Positions 33,866 through 42,553 of a DNA stretch of 64,000 bases are shown piece after piece. Every line of letters begins with the position of its first letter. The first letter of the stretch is position 1. Below the pieces are notes generated by a model. That model saw only the letters and a program-made list of their open reading frames with translations. It was not told the origin of the DNA and did not search any database. A program made the translations under genes and the position numbers. This stretch comes from Chromohalobacter sp. 296-RDG (lineage in GTDB: Bacteria; Pseudomonadota; Gammaproteobacteria; Pseudomonadales; Halomonadaceae), in contig NZ_JARANY010000008.1 in the NCBI RefSeq assembly GCF_029889885.1, forward strand, positions 1 to 64,000. Reading direction: 5' to 3'.

Positions 33866-36800
33866 TCATTCATCGCTGCCAGCCGTGCCGTCTCCATCGG
33901 GGCTGCGACCGGTATCGACATCCTCGATGCCATCGCGGCGCGTCGGCCTTGAGGACGTTACTTCGCCGCCCAACGGGGCATTCTGCTGGGATTGCGAACT
34001 TACCCAAGCCTGCCGCCCCGAGGCATCGTGCAGCCAGACATCCATCTGATTGAACGCAATGCGGATGCCGTGTTCGTGGAACAAGGCATCGAGGCGTCGA
34101 TTGATTTCATCGCTGGCATACAGGCGATCCATCAAATCGTTGACGAAGATCCGCAACTCGAAGCTGAACGCCGTCGCGCCATATTCAAGGCAGAATATCT
34201 GCGGCTCGGGCTCCCGCAGCACGCGTTGGTTTTCCTCGGCGGCCTGGCGCATCAGGCGGTGGACCTGTTCCAGGTCGGAGCCATGCGACACGCCATAGGT
34301 CAGCACCACCCGCGTGATGTTGTCGGAAAGCGACCAGTTGATCAGTTGATCGGTAACGAAGGTCTTGTTGGGGATGATGATTTCCTTGCGGTCGAAATCC
34401 GTCACCGTGGTGGCACGAATGCGAATACGGCTGACCGTACCGTGCAAGTTCCCCAGGGTGATGGTATCGCCGATACGTACTGGGCGTTCGAACAGGATGA
34501 TCAGCCCCGAAATGAAGTTGGCGAAGATCTCCTGTAGCCCGAAGCCCAGCCCCACGCCCAGTGCGGCGACCAGCCATTGCAGCTTATCCCACGACACCCC
34601 GAGCGTTCCCAGCGACACCACGACCCCCGTCCCCACGATGGTGTAGGAAAGCAGCGAGGAAATAGCATAGGCACTGCCCTGCTTGAGGCTCAGGCGCGAG
34701 AGCACCATGACCTCCAAAAGCCCAGGCAGGTTGCGCGCCATCATCAAAGTCAGCGCGACCAGCACCAGCGCCGTGAGCACATCGGCCACGGCGATCGGGC
34801 TAGTGGTCATCGCCTCGCCCTGGCCGCTCTCAACCTGCCATACGGTGACGTTGTCGAGATAGGACAACACGCTCAGTAAGTCCGCCCACACCACGTATAG
34901 CAGCAGGGTAAAACCCAGAAACAGAATCAACTTGGACAGGCGCAGCGACTGCTGGTTGACCTGCTCCATATCCAGCGGCGGCTCTTCGACCACCTCGAGG
35001 CCGCTTTCGGTGTCCTCCTTGGCCTGCGCACGGCGACGCGCCACCGCGCGCCGATAGGCCAGGCGCCGCGCCGCAACCGCCAACCCGCGGACGACCGCAG
35101 CTTCGACGAGAATCCACAGCCCGAGAATATAGATCGAAGTGATGAATCGGCCGATCAAACTTAGCGCGGTGTACTCGAACCCCATGACAATCAGGCCAGC
35201 CAGTATCAAAGGCACGACCGATAACGCCAAGCCCAGCAGCAGACGGAAAAGCTTGAGACCAAAAAACGGTACATGAGCGAGGATCAGACGCACCAATACG
35301 ACGGTCATCGCCACCAGTCCCAGCAGCAGCAACAGCAGCGACAACGGCCGCTCCGCCAGACGTCCATCGCTGTAGGGCGCGACGTTGCTGATCAGAATGA
35401 CCGGAATCAGTGCGATGCCCAACCATAGCAACAGGCGCCGCAAGCGCAGCACGTACTGCGGTGACCAGTGAAAGTGGCGCGCAGCCACGCCATCGGCGAC
35501 CAGCAGTCGTCGCGACCAGGCGATGACACCCCACGCCAGCGCCAGCTGCAGCAACGCATCGCCCAGCACCACGGCGAAGCCATGCCCGCCCAGATTGAGC
35601 GCCCCACCCACGGCCGCCAAGAACAAGGGGCCATGCGCGGCCAGCAACGCATTGAGCGCAATCGCGCGGGGCGTGTGCATCTGGGTGTCACGCTTGAGGC
35701 GCCCGATTTCCCCATGCAGCCGTAGCAGTGACGCCTTGAGGCGACGCCGCCATAACAACAACCCGCCGGAAAGCATCAACAGCGGCACCATGGCGAACGC
35801 CTCGCCATCGGGGCGCTGCTGCGCGGACACCAATGTCGAACGCCAGTCGCCGTCGGTCGTGCCCTGCCACAGCGTGCGCGGAAACTGCCGCAACCATGTC
35901 AAGTCCAGCGGGCGCCCGTTGGCCACCCAGAACAACTGCTCTTCGATGGTCGCGCGCAGCTCGTCACTGATCTTCAGCAACTGTTGCTGATTGAGCTGCT
36001 GGTTGATGGCAATCGTCAGCAGGTTGCCATATTCCTCATCGAGCTGGCCGAGCAACTCGCGGCGCGACTCGAACAACTTGGTCAACGCCTCACGCAACCC
36101 CGGGGCGTCGTCTATATCAGCATCGGCCAGGCTTTTATCGGCCAATTGCTGGGGGCGTCGCAAGGCGTCGTGTTGCTGCGACAGATCGAACTGACGTAGG
36201 CGCAGGTCGGCGATTTCATCCTGTAACCCGCTTTGTGCGTCCACTTCGGGCAACGACTCTCGCTGCTCGCGAAGGATTCGCGACAGCAGCAAGCTGCCGC
36301 GAATCGCATCGATCTGTTCGTTGAGCGTGCGCTGGACCTGGCGCACACGATCAAGCTGGGTTCGCGTTTCGATCCCCTCGCGCACCAGCTCGTTAGCGCG
36401 ATCGGTCACCTCCAGCAATTCACCGCTCAGGTCGCGATTGACCTGCTGAACCTTGGTCAACACGGGGTGGGCAGCGATGGCCTCGGCATCTTCGCGGCCG
36501 ACATCGGCGATAGCCTTCTCCGACTGCTCGCGCCGCTCCCGGTCCAACGCGGCCTGCAACGTCGACAATTGACTTTCCTGGAGCGCAATTCGCTTTTCCA
36601 GCACGTCGCGCTGCTGCATCGCCAACTCGCGCAGGCGGGTATTGTGCGAAAGCTCGCTCTGATGCCAGCGCGCGCGTCGCTCGGCCAATGCCTGCTCGAC
36701 CCGATAGCGGTCGCGCTGGGCAAGTTCTGCCTCGCTTGATCCCTCGACGTCGCCCAGCTCGGCAAGTTGCGACTGACGCCTATCGGCACGTTCCCGAGCT

Positions 36801-37342
36801 TCGGCGATCGAGGTCTGGGCACGTTCGGGAAGAGTCTGGGCACTAATCAACTGAGCATTGACGTCCGCCAGACGGCTTTGCAGCGTCTCGAGCTCTCCCA
36901 AGGCATCGCCGGTACGCTCGCGCAACTCATCCAGCGACAAATCGCCAAGGTCGCTCTCACGCGGTGACGTCGACGACTCTTCCAGACGCTGCAGCTGTTG
37001 CGTCAAGGATTGCGATTCCTGAGAGGCGTTCTGCGCACGCTGCTCGAGCGCGTCGAGTTTATCGTCGACCGAGTCGAGTTCTTTCAGTGCCTCCAGCGTC
37101 GCGCGCGTATCGTCTATGGCCGCGCGCTGGTCGCTATCGGGCTGCTCAATGGACTGCAGCCGCTCCAGACGCGTCGTCAGCGCGTCGTGTTCAGGTAATG
37201 CCGACTGCGCCGAGGCGTCGCCAATCGCCCACAGCAGGCAAATCGAGACACATGCGATACAATGGATCACACGCCACTTGGCATGCGCTCGCCCAGGCCA
37301 GCATTGCCAAGCGAAGAAATGATGCCAGCGTCGACACGACAT
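33866..37342 (-). CDS. mscK: MscK/KefA-type mechanosensitive channel
   Basis: Large channel protein of 1158 residues, comparable to E. coli MscK (1120). A signal-like hydrophobic segment ends near AQS at about 46. A long periplasmic coiled-coil region rich in Gln, Glu and Arg extends to about 500. About eleven membrane helices follow, the last forming the MscS pore (LQWLVAALGVGLGFGLQEIFANFISGLIILFERP-type motif). The soluble MscS beta domain has GTVSRIRIRATTVTDFDRKEIIIPN and the family FxLRIFV end. It releases solutes during osmotic downshock, which fits a salt-adapted host. The C-terminal tail of about 50 residues is acidic and variable. Confidence 0.92.
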   Translation of the reverse strand: MSCRRWHHFFAWQCWPGRAHAKWRVIHCIACVSICLLWAIGDASAQSALPEHDALTTRLERLQSIEQPDSDQRAAIDDTRATLEALKELDSVDDKLDALEQRAQNASQESQSLTQQLQRLEESSTSPRESDLGDLSLDELRERTGDALGELETLQSRLADVNAQLISAQTLPERAQTSIAEARERADRRQSQLAELGDVEGSSEAELAQRDRYRVEQALAERRARWHQSELSHNTRLRELAMQQRDVLEKRIALQESQLSTLQAALDRERREQSEKAIADVGREDAEAIAAHPVLTKVQQVNRDLSGELLEVTDRANELVREGIETRTQLDRVRQVQRTLNEQIDAIRGSLLLSRILREQRESLPEVDAQSGLQDEIADLRLRQFDLSQQHDALRRPQQLADKSLADADIDDAPGLREALTKLFESRRELLGQLDEEYGNLLTIAINQQLNQQQLLKISDELRATIEEQLFWVANGRPLDLTWLRQFPRTLWQGTTDGDWRSTLVSAQQRPDGEAFAMVPLLMLSGGLLLWRRRLKASLLRLHGEIGRLKRDTQMHTPRAIALNALLAAHGPLFLAAVGGALNLGGHGFAVVLGDALLQLALAWGVIAWSRRLLVADGVAARHFHWSPQYVLRLRRLLLWLGIALIPVILISNVAPYSDGRLAERPLSLLLLLLGLVAMTVVLVRLILAHVPFFGLKLFRLLLGLALSVVPLILAGLIVMGFEYTALSLIGRFITSIYILGLWILVEAAVVRGLAVAARRLAYRRAVARRRAQAKEDTESGLEVVEEPPLDMEQVNQQSLRLSKLILFLGFTLLLYVVWADLLSVLSYLDNVTVWQVESGQGEAMTTSPIAVADVLTALVLVALTLMMARNLPGLLEVMVLSRLSLKQGSAYAISSLLSYTIVGTGVVVSLGTLGVSWDKLQWLVAALGVGLGFGLQEIFANFISGLIILFERPVRIGDTITLGNLHGTVSRIRIRATTVTDFDRKEIIIPNKTFVTDQLINWSLSDNITRVVLTYGVSHGSDLEQVHRLMRQAAEENQRVLREPEPQIFCLEYGATAFSFELRIFVNDLMDRLYASDEINRRLDALFHEHGIRIAFNQMDVWLHDASGRQAWVSSQSQQNAPLGGEVTSSRPTRRDGIEDVDTGRSPDGDGTAGSDE

Positions 37343-37488
37343 GCTCTGTCCTCGTTCTCATACGTTGCGCCGATTGTCGGTGCGTGACACGCACATGGCA
37401 ATCTCGTGCGGATATTTGCGTTCGACTACCAGCGTGATAGAAACATTCACGCTGACCAATGCTAGCCATCGACAAGGTACTAAATGAC

Positions 37489-38523
37489 ATGGAGTCACCA
37501 CGCCCCTGCTTGCCGATTCTCGTGTTGCTCACGCTCATGCTGTCCGCCTCTGCGCAGGCCGCCACAACCCTGAGCGATAGCGAACGCGAGGCCATTGAAG
37601 CACGCGTCCAATCCCTGGAAGCGGAGCTTCACGAGCTGCGCGAAACCTTGGCCGACGACGCCGCGACCACAGAGGCTGACGCCACCCCCGAAGAAAGCGC
37701 GGCTAAGAACGTGGAAGTCCGCGCCGACAAACGTCGCGAACTGGAACGCGAGTCGTCGCGCAATCCTCTGGCAGTGACCACGTATCGGCGCAACTACCTA
37801 CTACCGTGGGCCTATAACGCCAATCCGGATCAAGCCCGCTTCCGCCAGGTCAGCGATGCGGCCAACGCCGATAATGCCGAGGTCAAGTATCAGCTGAGCT
37901 TCAAGGTCAACCTGGTCGAAGACCTGTTCGACGATAACGGCGATGTGTACTTCGCCTACACCCAGCGAAGCTGGTGGCAAGCCTACAATTCCGAAGCGTC
38001 GGCGCCATTTCGCGAAACCAATTACGAGCCCGAAATGTTCGTCAGCTTCGATAACGACATGAGCGCCCTAGGCTGGACTAACACTATCAATCGCATCGGT
38101 TTCGCTCACCAGTCCAACGGCCGCTCTGACCCGTTGTCGCGTAGCTGGAATCGTGTCTACGCCGATATGGTGTTCCAACGCGGCGAGTGGGCGGTGAGCG
38201 TCGCGCCCCACTGGCGAGTCCCCGAGAACGAGGAAGACGACGACAACCCCGACCTCCAGGATTACATCGGCTATGGCGACATCACCATGGTGCGCGCGTT
38301 CGGCGATCAGGAAGTTTCCCTGCTGATGCGTGGCAACCCCGGCAAGGACCATTACGGCGCCCAGTTGGATTACTCCTTCCCGCTATTCGGCAAGGTTCGC
38401 GGTTACGTTCAGTATTATCATGGCTATGGCGAAAGCCTGATCGACTACGACCACATCAATCGCCGTATAGGGCTCGGTTTCAGCATCAACACCTTCCTGG
38501 CCGGTATTCCTGGCCTAGAGTAA
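37489..38523 (+). CDS. pldA: Outer-membrane phospholipase A (OMPLA)
   Basis: Outer-membrane beta-barrel lipase of 344 residues. A signal peptide (cleavage after AQA near residue 24) is followed by a coiled Glu/Ala-rich spacer of about 70 residues, then the barrel. The active site FAHQSNGRSDPLSRSWNR places His207, Ser209 and Asn221 with the same spacing as E. coli His142/Ser144/Asn156. It degrades phospholipids that reach the outer leaflet after envelope damage, a task that overlaps with MlaA. I prefer the ATG at 37489, which gives a compact signal peptide; an ATG at 37459 would add ten residues. Confidence 0.93.
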   Translation: MESPRPCLPILVLLTLMLSASAQAATTLSDSEREAIEARVQSLEAELHELRETLADDAATTEADATPEESAAKNVEVRADKRRELERESSRNPLAVTTYRRNYLLPWAYNANPDQARFRQVSDAANADNAEVKYQLSFKVNLVEDLFDDNGDVYFAYTQRSWWQAYNSEASAPFRETNYEPEMFVSFDNDMSALGWTNTINRIGFAHQSNGRSDPLSRSWNRVYADMVFQRGEWAVSVAPHWRVPENEEDDDNPDLQDYIGYGDITMVRAFGDQEVSLLMRGNPGKDHYGAQLDYSFPLFGKVRGYVQYYHGYGESLIDYDHINRRIGLGFSINTFLAGIPGLE

Positions 38524-38606
38524 CGATGCAGGCCAGGAAGCACTGTTGATACGGTGGCCTGGCCTGCTATGCTAAATATGCCATTAACCTGTCAAAGGAA
38601 GACACC

Positions 38607-38939
38607 ATGACCATGCAGCCTACCGGCGGCCACCGCGAAAGCGAAGCTTCCACCGAGCAGCTCAAGGATGACCTGCGTCACCTATCACAGACCGTTGAAG
38701 AACTGGTCAAAGCGACAGCTGACGATTCTCGAGGACACATCACCGAGGCGCGCGAGCGAGCTCAACAGCGTCTGAGCGATACGCGCGCCAAGCTTGAGGC
38801 GCGCGGCGAAAAATTCTACGAAAGCGCACGCGACCAGATGGATTGCTGCGATCGTTACGTGCGTGACAACCCCTGGACCAGCATCGGCATCGGCGCTGGT
38901 GTCGGGGTCGTCATTGGCTTGCTCATCGGGCGTCGCTAA
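38607..38939 (+). CDS. yqjD: ElaB/YqjD/DUF883 family membrane-anchored protein
   Basis: Small protein of 110 residues. A charged helical part (about 15-85, rich in Glu, Arg and Gln) is followed by a single C-terminal membrane segment of glycine-zipper type (SIGIGAGVGVVIGLLIGRR). Family members anchor at the inner membrane and associate with ribosomes in stationary phase. A ribosome site (AAGGAAG) precedes the ATG. The stop overlaps the next start as TAATG, beginning a three-gene unit. Confidence 0.85.
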   Translation: MTMQPTGGHRESEASTEQLKDDLRHLSQTVEELVKATADDSRGHITEARERAQQRLSDTRAKLEARGEKFYESARDQMDCCDRYVRDNPWTSIGIGAGVGVVIGLLIGRR

Positions 38940-39334
38940 TGGCAGATCGCCAGGGACCGGCGGAGCGCGTCATTACCTCGGCGCGGCGTCTGCTTTCCAA
39001 TGTGATTGCCACGGGCGAGACGCGTTTGCGCCTCGCCGTGCTCGAGCTGGAAGCCGAACGCGATCGCATGCTCAGCCTACTGTTGCTGGCGGGCGCAGCG
39101 TTGATCACTTTCTCGTTCGCCATCGGCATGCTGCTTTTAATGCTGGTGGTCCTGTATTGGGAAGATCATCGCTTACTGGCAATTGGTGTGTGCGCGGGTG
39201 TGCTGTTCATCATCACCGCATGCTTTGCTTACGGTGCCAAGCGCATCGCCAAACGTCGGCGACTCATGCAATCCACCTTGAGTCATTTAGAACAAGACCG
39301 CCAAGCACTGGGGGCCTCTCGTGAATCGTCGTGA
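38939..39334 (+). CDS. yqjE: YqjE-like holin-superfamily membrane protein
   Basis: Protein of 131 residues with an amphipathic N-terminal helix (ITSARRLLSNVIATGETRLRLAVLELEAERDR), two adjacent membrane segments at about 43-65 and 75-97, and a basic helical tail. This layout matches YqjE (phage holin superfamily III), which usually follows yqjD. It overlaps yqjD by one base and the third gene by 14 bases. Function is not well defined; membrane stress is the usual context. Confidence 0.85.
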   Translation: MADRQGPAERVITSARRLLSNVIATGETRLRLAVLELEAERDRMLSLLLLAGAALITFSFAIGMLLLMLVVLYWEDHRLLAIGVCAGVLFIITACFAYGAKRIAKRRRLMQSTLSHLEQDRQALGASRESS

Positions 39335-39611
39335 ACGTGCTACGGAACTTGAATATCTCGAGACCCGCATCCTGCAGCAACGTCTCGATATGGGGCATGC
39401 ACTGCATGACTGGCGCGATGCCACGGCACCCATCGATCACGGCTGGCAACACTTGATGCAGTGGCGTGCGCCTTTGCTCGGTGGCTTCGGTCTGCTCGCG
39501 GCGCAGGGCGTACGACGGCCAAGGTCCACACGCGCCTGGATGCGTCGCGGACTCTCGACCCTCTTGTTGGTCAATCGAGCGCGCGCCTTGTACCGCCTCG
39601 CACGCCGTTAG
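39321..39611 (+). CDS. YqjK-like small protein
   Basis: Third gene of the yqjDE unit, 96 residues. The N-terminal part is charged (RRERATELEYLETRILQQRLDMGHALHDW), the middle has one weak hydrophobic stretch (LLGGFGLLAAQGV), and the C-terminus is strongly basic. It begins with GTG 14 bases inside yqjE. Similarity to YqjK is mainly by position and size. A strong terminator ends the operon 17 bases downstream. Confidence 0.7.
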   Translation: MNRRERATELEYLETRILQQRLDMGHALHDWRDATAPIDHGWQHLMQWRAPLLGGFGLLAAQGVRRPRSTRAWMRRGLSTLLLVNRARALYRLARR

Positions 39612-39627
39612 CCCGCGATTGTTATGA

Positions 39628-39649
39628 AGCCCCCGCCCGGGGGCTTTTT
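39628..39649 (+). terminator. Terminator of the yqjDE operon
   Basis: Stem AGCCCCC / GGGGGCT with a GCCC loop followed by TTTTT on the plus strand. It lies 16 bases after the last operon stop and just before the convergent gene at 39655. The minus-strand tail is poorer in T, so it acts mainly on the plus strand. Confidence 0.9.
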
Positions 39650-39654
39650 CATAT

Positions 39655-40068
39655 TCAATGTGTCAGCCAGCGAGTCAGCTCGACATCGATATCCTCCTCG
39701 TCCGGCAACAGCCGTACACAGGGCACGCCCCACGTCGCCAACTGCCCACGCGTTTCATCGGCGAAGACGCCCAGCTCGTCCTCATGGCAATACACCACCG
39801 CCGTCACGCCATGACGTTCCACCAGTGACGGCACCTCACTGGGATAGTAGATGCGTACGCCCTCCACTTGCGTACCGTGATGCCAGGGGTAATCGTCGAT
39901 CACCGCCAACGCCCTATAGCGTGTCGAACGTGCGAAATGCGTCAGCAATCGATAATGCGCGTATTCCAGCCCGCACACCACCACCGGTAAGCGCTCCCGC
40001 GTCGTTTTCTTGGCACGAAGCCACTGGCCTACGGCCTGCCAGAGCGCTTGCGATGCACGTCGCAGCAT
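39655..40068 (-). CDS. Uncharacterised Rossmann-like protein
   Basis: Protein of 137 residues. After a basic amphipathic N-terminus, the core looks like one Rossmann-type half domain: strand RLPVVVCGLEYAHYRLLTHFARSTRYRALAVIDDYPWHHGTQVEGVRIYYPSEVPSLV, then TAVVYCHED and VPCVRLLPD. This pattern resembles the CoA/nucleotide-binding domain at the start of polysaccharide epimerases (CapD/FlaA1 type), but no epimerase domain follows. I chose the ATG at 40068 because GAGGAG lies six bases upstream; an ATG at 40092 has no ribosome site. Function unknown. Confidence 0.65.
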   Translation of the reverse strand: MLRRASQALWQAVGQWLRAKKTTRERLPVVVCGLEYAHYRLLTHFARSTRYRALAVIDDYPWHHGTQVEGVRIYYPSEVPSLVERHGVTAVVYCHEDELGVFADETRGQLATWGVPCVRLLPDEEDIDVELTRWLTH

Positions 40069-40108
40069 GGACGACTCCTCTACCTTGCTCATCGCTTGCT
40101 AGGCTATA

Positions 40109-41293
40109 CTACATGGCCTGCCCGCAGGCCACGCCCGAGGCCCAAGCCCATTGAAAATTGAAGCCGCCCAACTGACCGGTGACATCCAGCGCCTCACCGA
40201 TGAAACGCAGCGCCGGTAGCCCTTCCACGGCAAAGGTCTTGGAAGAAATCGCCTGTGTCTCGACGCCACCTAGCGTCACCTCGGCGGTCCGCCAGCCCTC
40301 GGTCCCTGCGGGTTTGAGCTGCCAGCGTTTCAGATCGTCCTCCAGGCGTGACACCTCACGATTGGAAAGCGCTCCCAGCGGCTGTTCCGTCATTCCTTGC
40401 CATTCGCACCAGGCCTGCGCCAGGCGCTTGGGAAGCCGCTCGCCCAGCCACGTGGACACATGCCGCTTGGGCACTTCGTGACGCATGGCGGTCAGCTCCC
40501 CGGCAACGTCAGTATCCGGCAGCAAGTCGATGGACAATGCCATGCCCGGTTGCCAATGGCTGGAAGCCTGCAGCATGGCCGGCCCCGAGACACCGCGATG
40601 CGTGAACAGCATGGGTTCACGATAGCGTCCTTCGCCGACCTCGACCGTCACCGGGCAGCTTATCCCCGCCAGCGACGCGGCTCTTTCCCGCCATTGCGAG
40701 GTCAATGTGAACGGCACCAACGCGGCACGCGTCTCGGTGACGCCCAAGCCAAACTGACGGGCGATGTCATAGCCGAAACCGGTGGCACCCATGGTGGGAA
40801 TCGACAATCCGCCGGTGGCAATGACCACCGTACCGGCGTCGATGACGCCACTCGAGGTCTTGAGACGCATGCCTTCACCGCGTCGCTCGAGGGATGTGAT
40901 ACATGTCTTGAGGCGTACTTCCGCGCCTGCCCACTCGCATTCGGTGAGCAACATGGACACTATCGGCTTGGCCGAATCGGCACAGAAAAGCTGCCCCGGC
41001 GCCTTCTCGACATGCTCGATGCCGTGGCGCTCGACGAGCTCGACGAAATGGCCCGGCGTATAGCGCTTGAGTGCAGAGATGCAGAAATGCGGGTTGGCGG
41101 AGAAGAAATGCTCCGGCCCCGTCGCCAGATTGGTAAAATTGCAGCGCCCGCCCCCGGACATCAAGATCTTCTTGCCCGCCTTGTTGGCATGGTCGAGCAC
41201 CAGCACACGCCGCCCCTCGTAACCGGCGGTCAGTGCGCACATCAGTCCCGCCGCGCCGGCACCGATCACCACTACATCATAGGTCTGTGCCAT
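40109..41293 (-). CDS. HI0933/YhiN-family FAD-dependent oxidoreductase
   Basis: Flavoprotein of 394 residues from the HI0933 (BaiN-like) family. The N-terminal dinucleotide fold is VVVIGAGAAGLMCALTAGYEGRRVLVLDH. The family signature KKILMSGGGRCNFTN follows. The second FAD contact is TVVIATGGLSIPTMGATGFGYDIA, and the C-terminal FAD motif reads GEALDVTGQLGGFNFQWAWASG. The physiological substrate is not established for most family members. It lies 40 bases upstream of the Rossmann-like gene on the same strand and may form a unit with it. Confidence 0.9.
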   Translation of the reverse strand: MAQTYDVVVIGAGAAGLMCALTAGYEGRRVLVLDHANKAGKKILMSGGGRCNFTNLATGPEHFFSANPHFCISALKRYTPGHFVELVERHGIEHVEKAPGQLFCADSAKPIVSMLLTECEWAGAEVRLKTCITSLERRGEGMRLKTSSGVIDAGTVVIATGGLSIPTMGATGFGYDIARQFGLGVTETRAALVPFTLTSQWRERAASLAGISCPVTVEVGEGRYREPMLFTHRGVSGPAMLQASSHWQPGMALSIDLLPDTDVAGELTAMRHEVPKRHVSTWLGERLPKRLAQAWCEWQGMTEQPLGALSNREVSRLEDDLKRWQLKPAGTEGWRTAEVTLGGVETQAISSKTFAVEGLPALRFIGEALDVTGQLGGFNFQWAWASGVACGQAM

Positions 41294-41407
41294 CGTCGCG
41301 TCTCATTGCTGGCAAAGGCGAACATTCTAAGCGTTAAGCGTCACAGCGACGAACCTGTATATTCTGTATGCTCGTCATCGTCACCGACAGCACAACAACG
41401 AGACACT

Positions 41408-42553
41408 ATGCCCGTATTCTCTCTCCCAGCCGGGAGCGCACTCGGTCGGTATACCCTCGGGCTGGCGGCATTGAGCCTGCTGGCACTGACAGGCGCAAAG
41501 GCACAGGAAGACACCGACCGCACGCAGGTCATCGCCGTGAAGGCCTCCACCGCCAGGTGGAGCGACCCTCTGGAAGCACTGGGCACGCTGCGTGCCGACG
41601 AAAGCGTGACGCTTTCCGCGACCGTGACCGAGGCCGTGGCCGAAATCAATTTCGATGACGCCCAACGCGTCGCCGAGGGCGAGTTACTGATTCGCCTCGA
41701 CGATAGTGCGGTACAGGCCGAACTGCGCGCCGCCCGCGCATTGCGTCAAGAACGCGAGAATGCCGTGCGGCGCGCCCGACAACTGCAGGACCGCAATGTC
41801 GGTACCCGCGCCGACTTTGAGGATGCCCGGGCTCAACTCGCCCAGGCCGACGCCCAGATCGACGAGATACAAACACGCCTCGCCGATCACCGCTTGCGCG
41901 CGCCGTTCGACGGCACCGTCGGCCAGCGCAATCTCAGCGTCGGTGCACTGGTCACACCCGGCACCGAGCTGGTCACGCTCGACAAGCTCGATTACATGAA
42001 GCTCGACTTCACTGTCCCCGCGACGGCGCTCGACATGCTCGCACCAGGGCTGCCGATCAGCGCCACCACGCCCAGCTATCCCACACGTACCTTTCATGGC
42101 GAAGTGACCAGCATCGGCACGCGTATCGACCCTGTCTCGCGCAGCGTCAGTGTACGCGCGCGCCTGCCCAATCCCGAGCGCACGCTGCGCCCCGGCATGC
42201 TGATGGTGGTCACGCTGGAACGCAATTCACGCCAGACACTGGTGGTGCCGGAGTCCGTCCTCGTGCCCAGCGGCGAGCGCCAATACGTCATGCGTATCAT
42301 CCGTGATAAGGACAACCGCATCCAACGCCATCAGGTGGAGATCGGCAAACGCCACGTCGGTAGCGTCGAAATCCTCGACGGCCTCGCACCGGGCGACTGG
42401 GTCGTCAGCCACGGCACGAATAAGGTACGCGATGGCGATCACGTGGATGTCCTGGCGCTCGACGATGGCAGCCGCACGATCAGCGAGATTCTCAAGGCCG
42501 CGCGTGACGTCGAAGTACGCGGCGAGCAAGAACGTGACGGAGAAGATGGCTGA
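41408..42553 (+). CDS. RND efflux periplasmic adaptor (membrane fusion protein)
   Basis: Adaptor of 381 residues that links an RND pump to an outer-membrane channel. A signal peptide of about 34 residues precedes the barrel-sandwich (lipoyl) halves around LGTLRADESVTLSATVTEAVAEINF and DHRLRAPFDGTVGQRNLSVGALVTPG. Between them is a coiled-coil hairpin (AVQAELRAARALRQERENAVRRA). The beta-barrel and membrane-proximal domains follow. The protein has no lipobox Cys. The stop codon overlaps the pump start (TGATG). The ATG at 41408 fits the signal peptide. Confidence 0.92.
   Translation: MPVFSLPAGSALGRYTLGLAALSLLALTGAKAQEDTDRTQVIAVKASTARWSDPLEALGTLRADESVTLSATVTEAVAEINFDDAQRVAEGELLIRLDDSAVQAELRAARALRQERENAVRRARQLQDRNVGTRADFEDARAQLAQADAQIDEIQTRLADHRLRAPFDGTVGQRNLSVGALVTPGTELVTLDKLDYMKLDFTVPATALDMLAPGLPISATTPSYPTRTFHGEVTSIGTRIDPVSRSVSVRARLPNPERTLRPGMLMVVTLERNSRQTLVVPESVLVPSGERQYVMRIIRDKDNRIQRHQVEIGKRHVGSVEILDGLAPGDWVVSHGTNKVRDGDHVDVLALDDGSRTISEILKAARDVEVRGEQERDGEDG

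Noticed and set aside
40397-41407. In-frame 5' extension of the RND adaptor gene over the HI0933 gene
   Set aside because: The extension is antisense to a well-supported flavoprotein. The signal peptide begins at the ATG at 41408.
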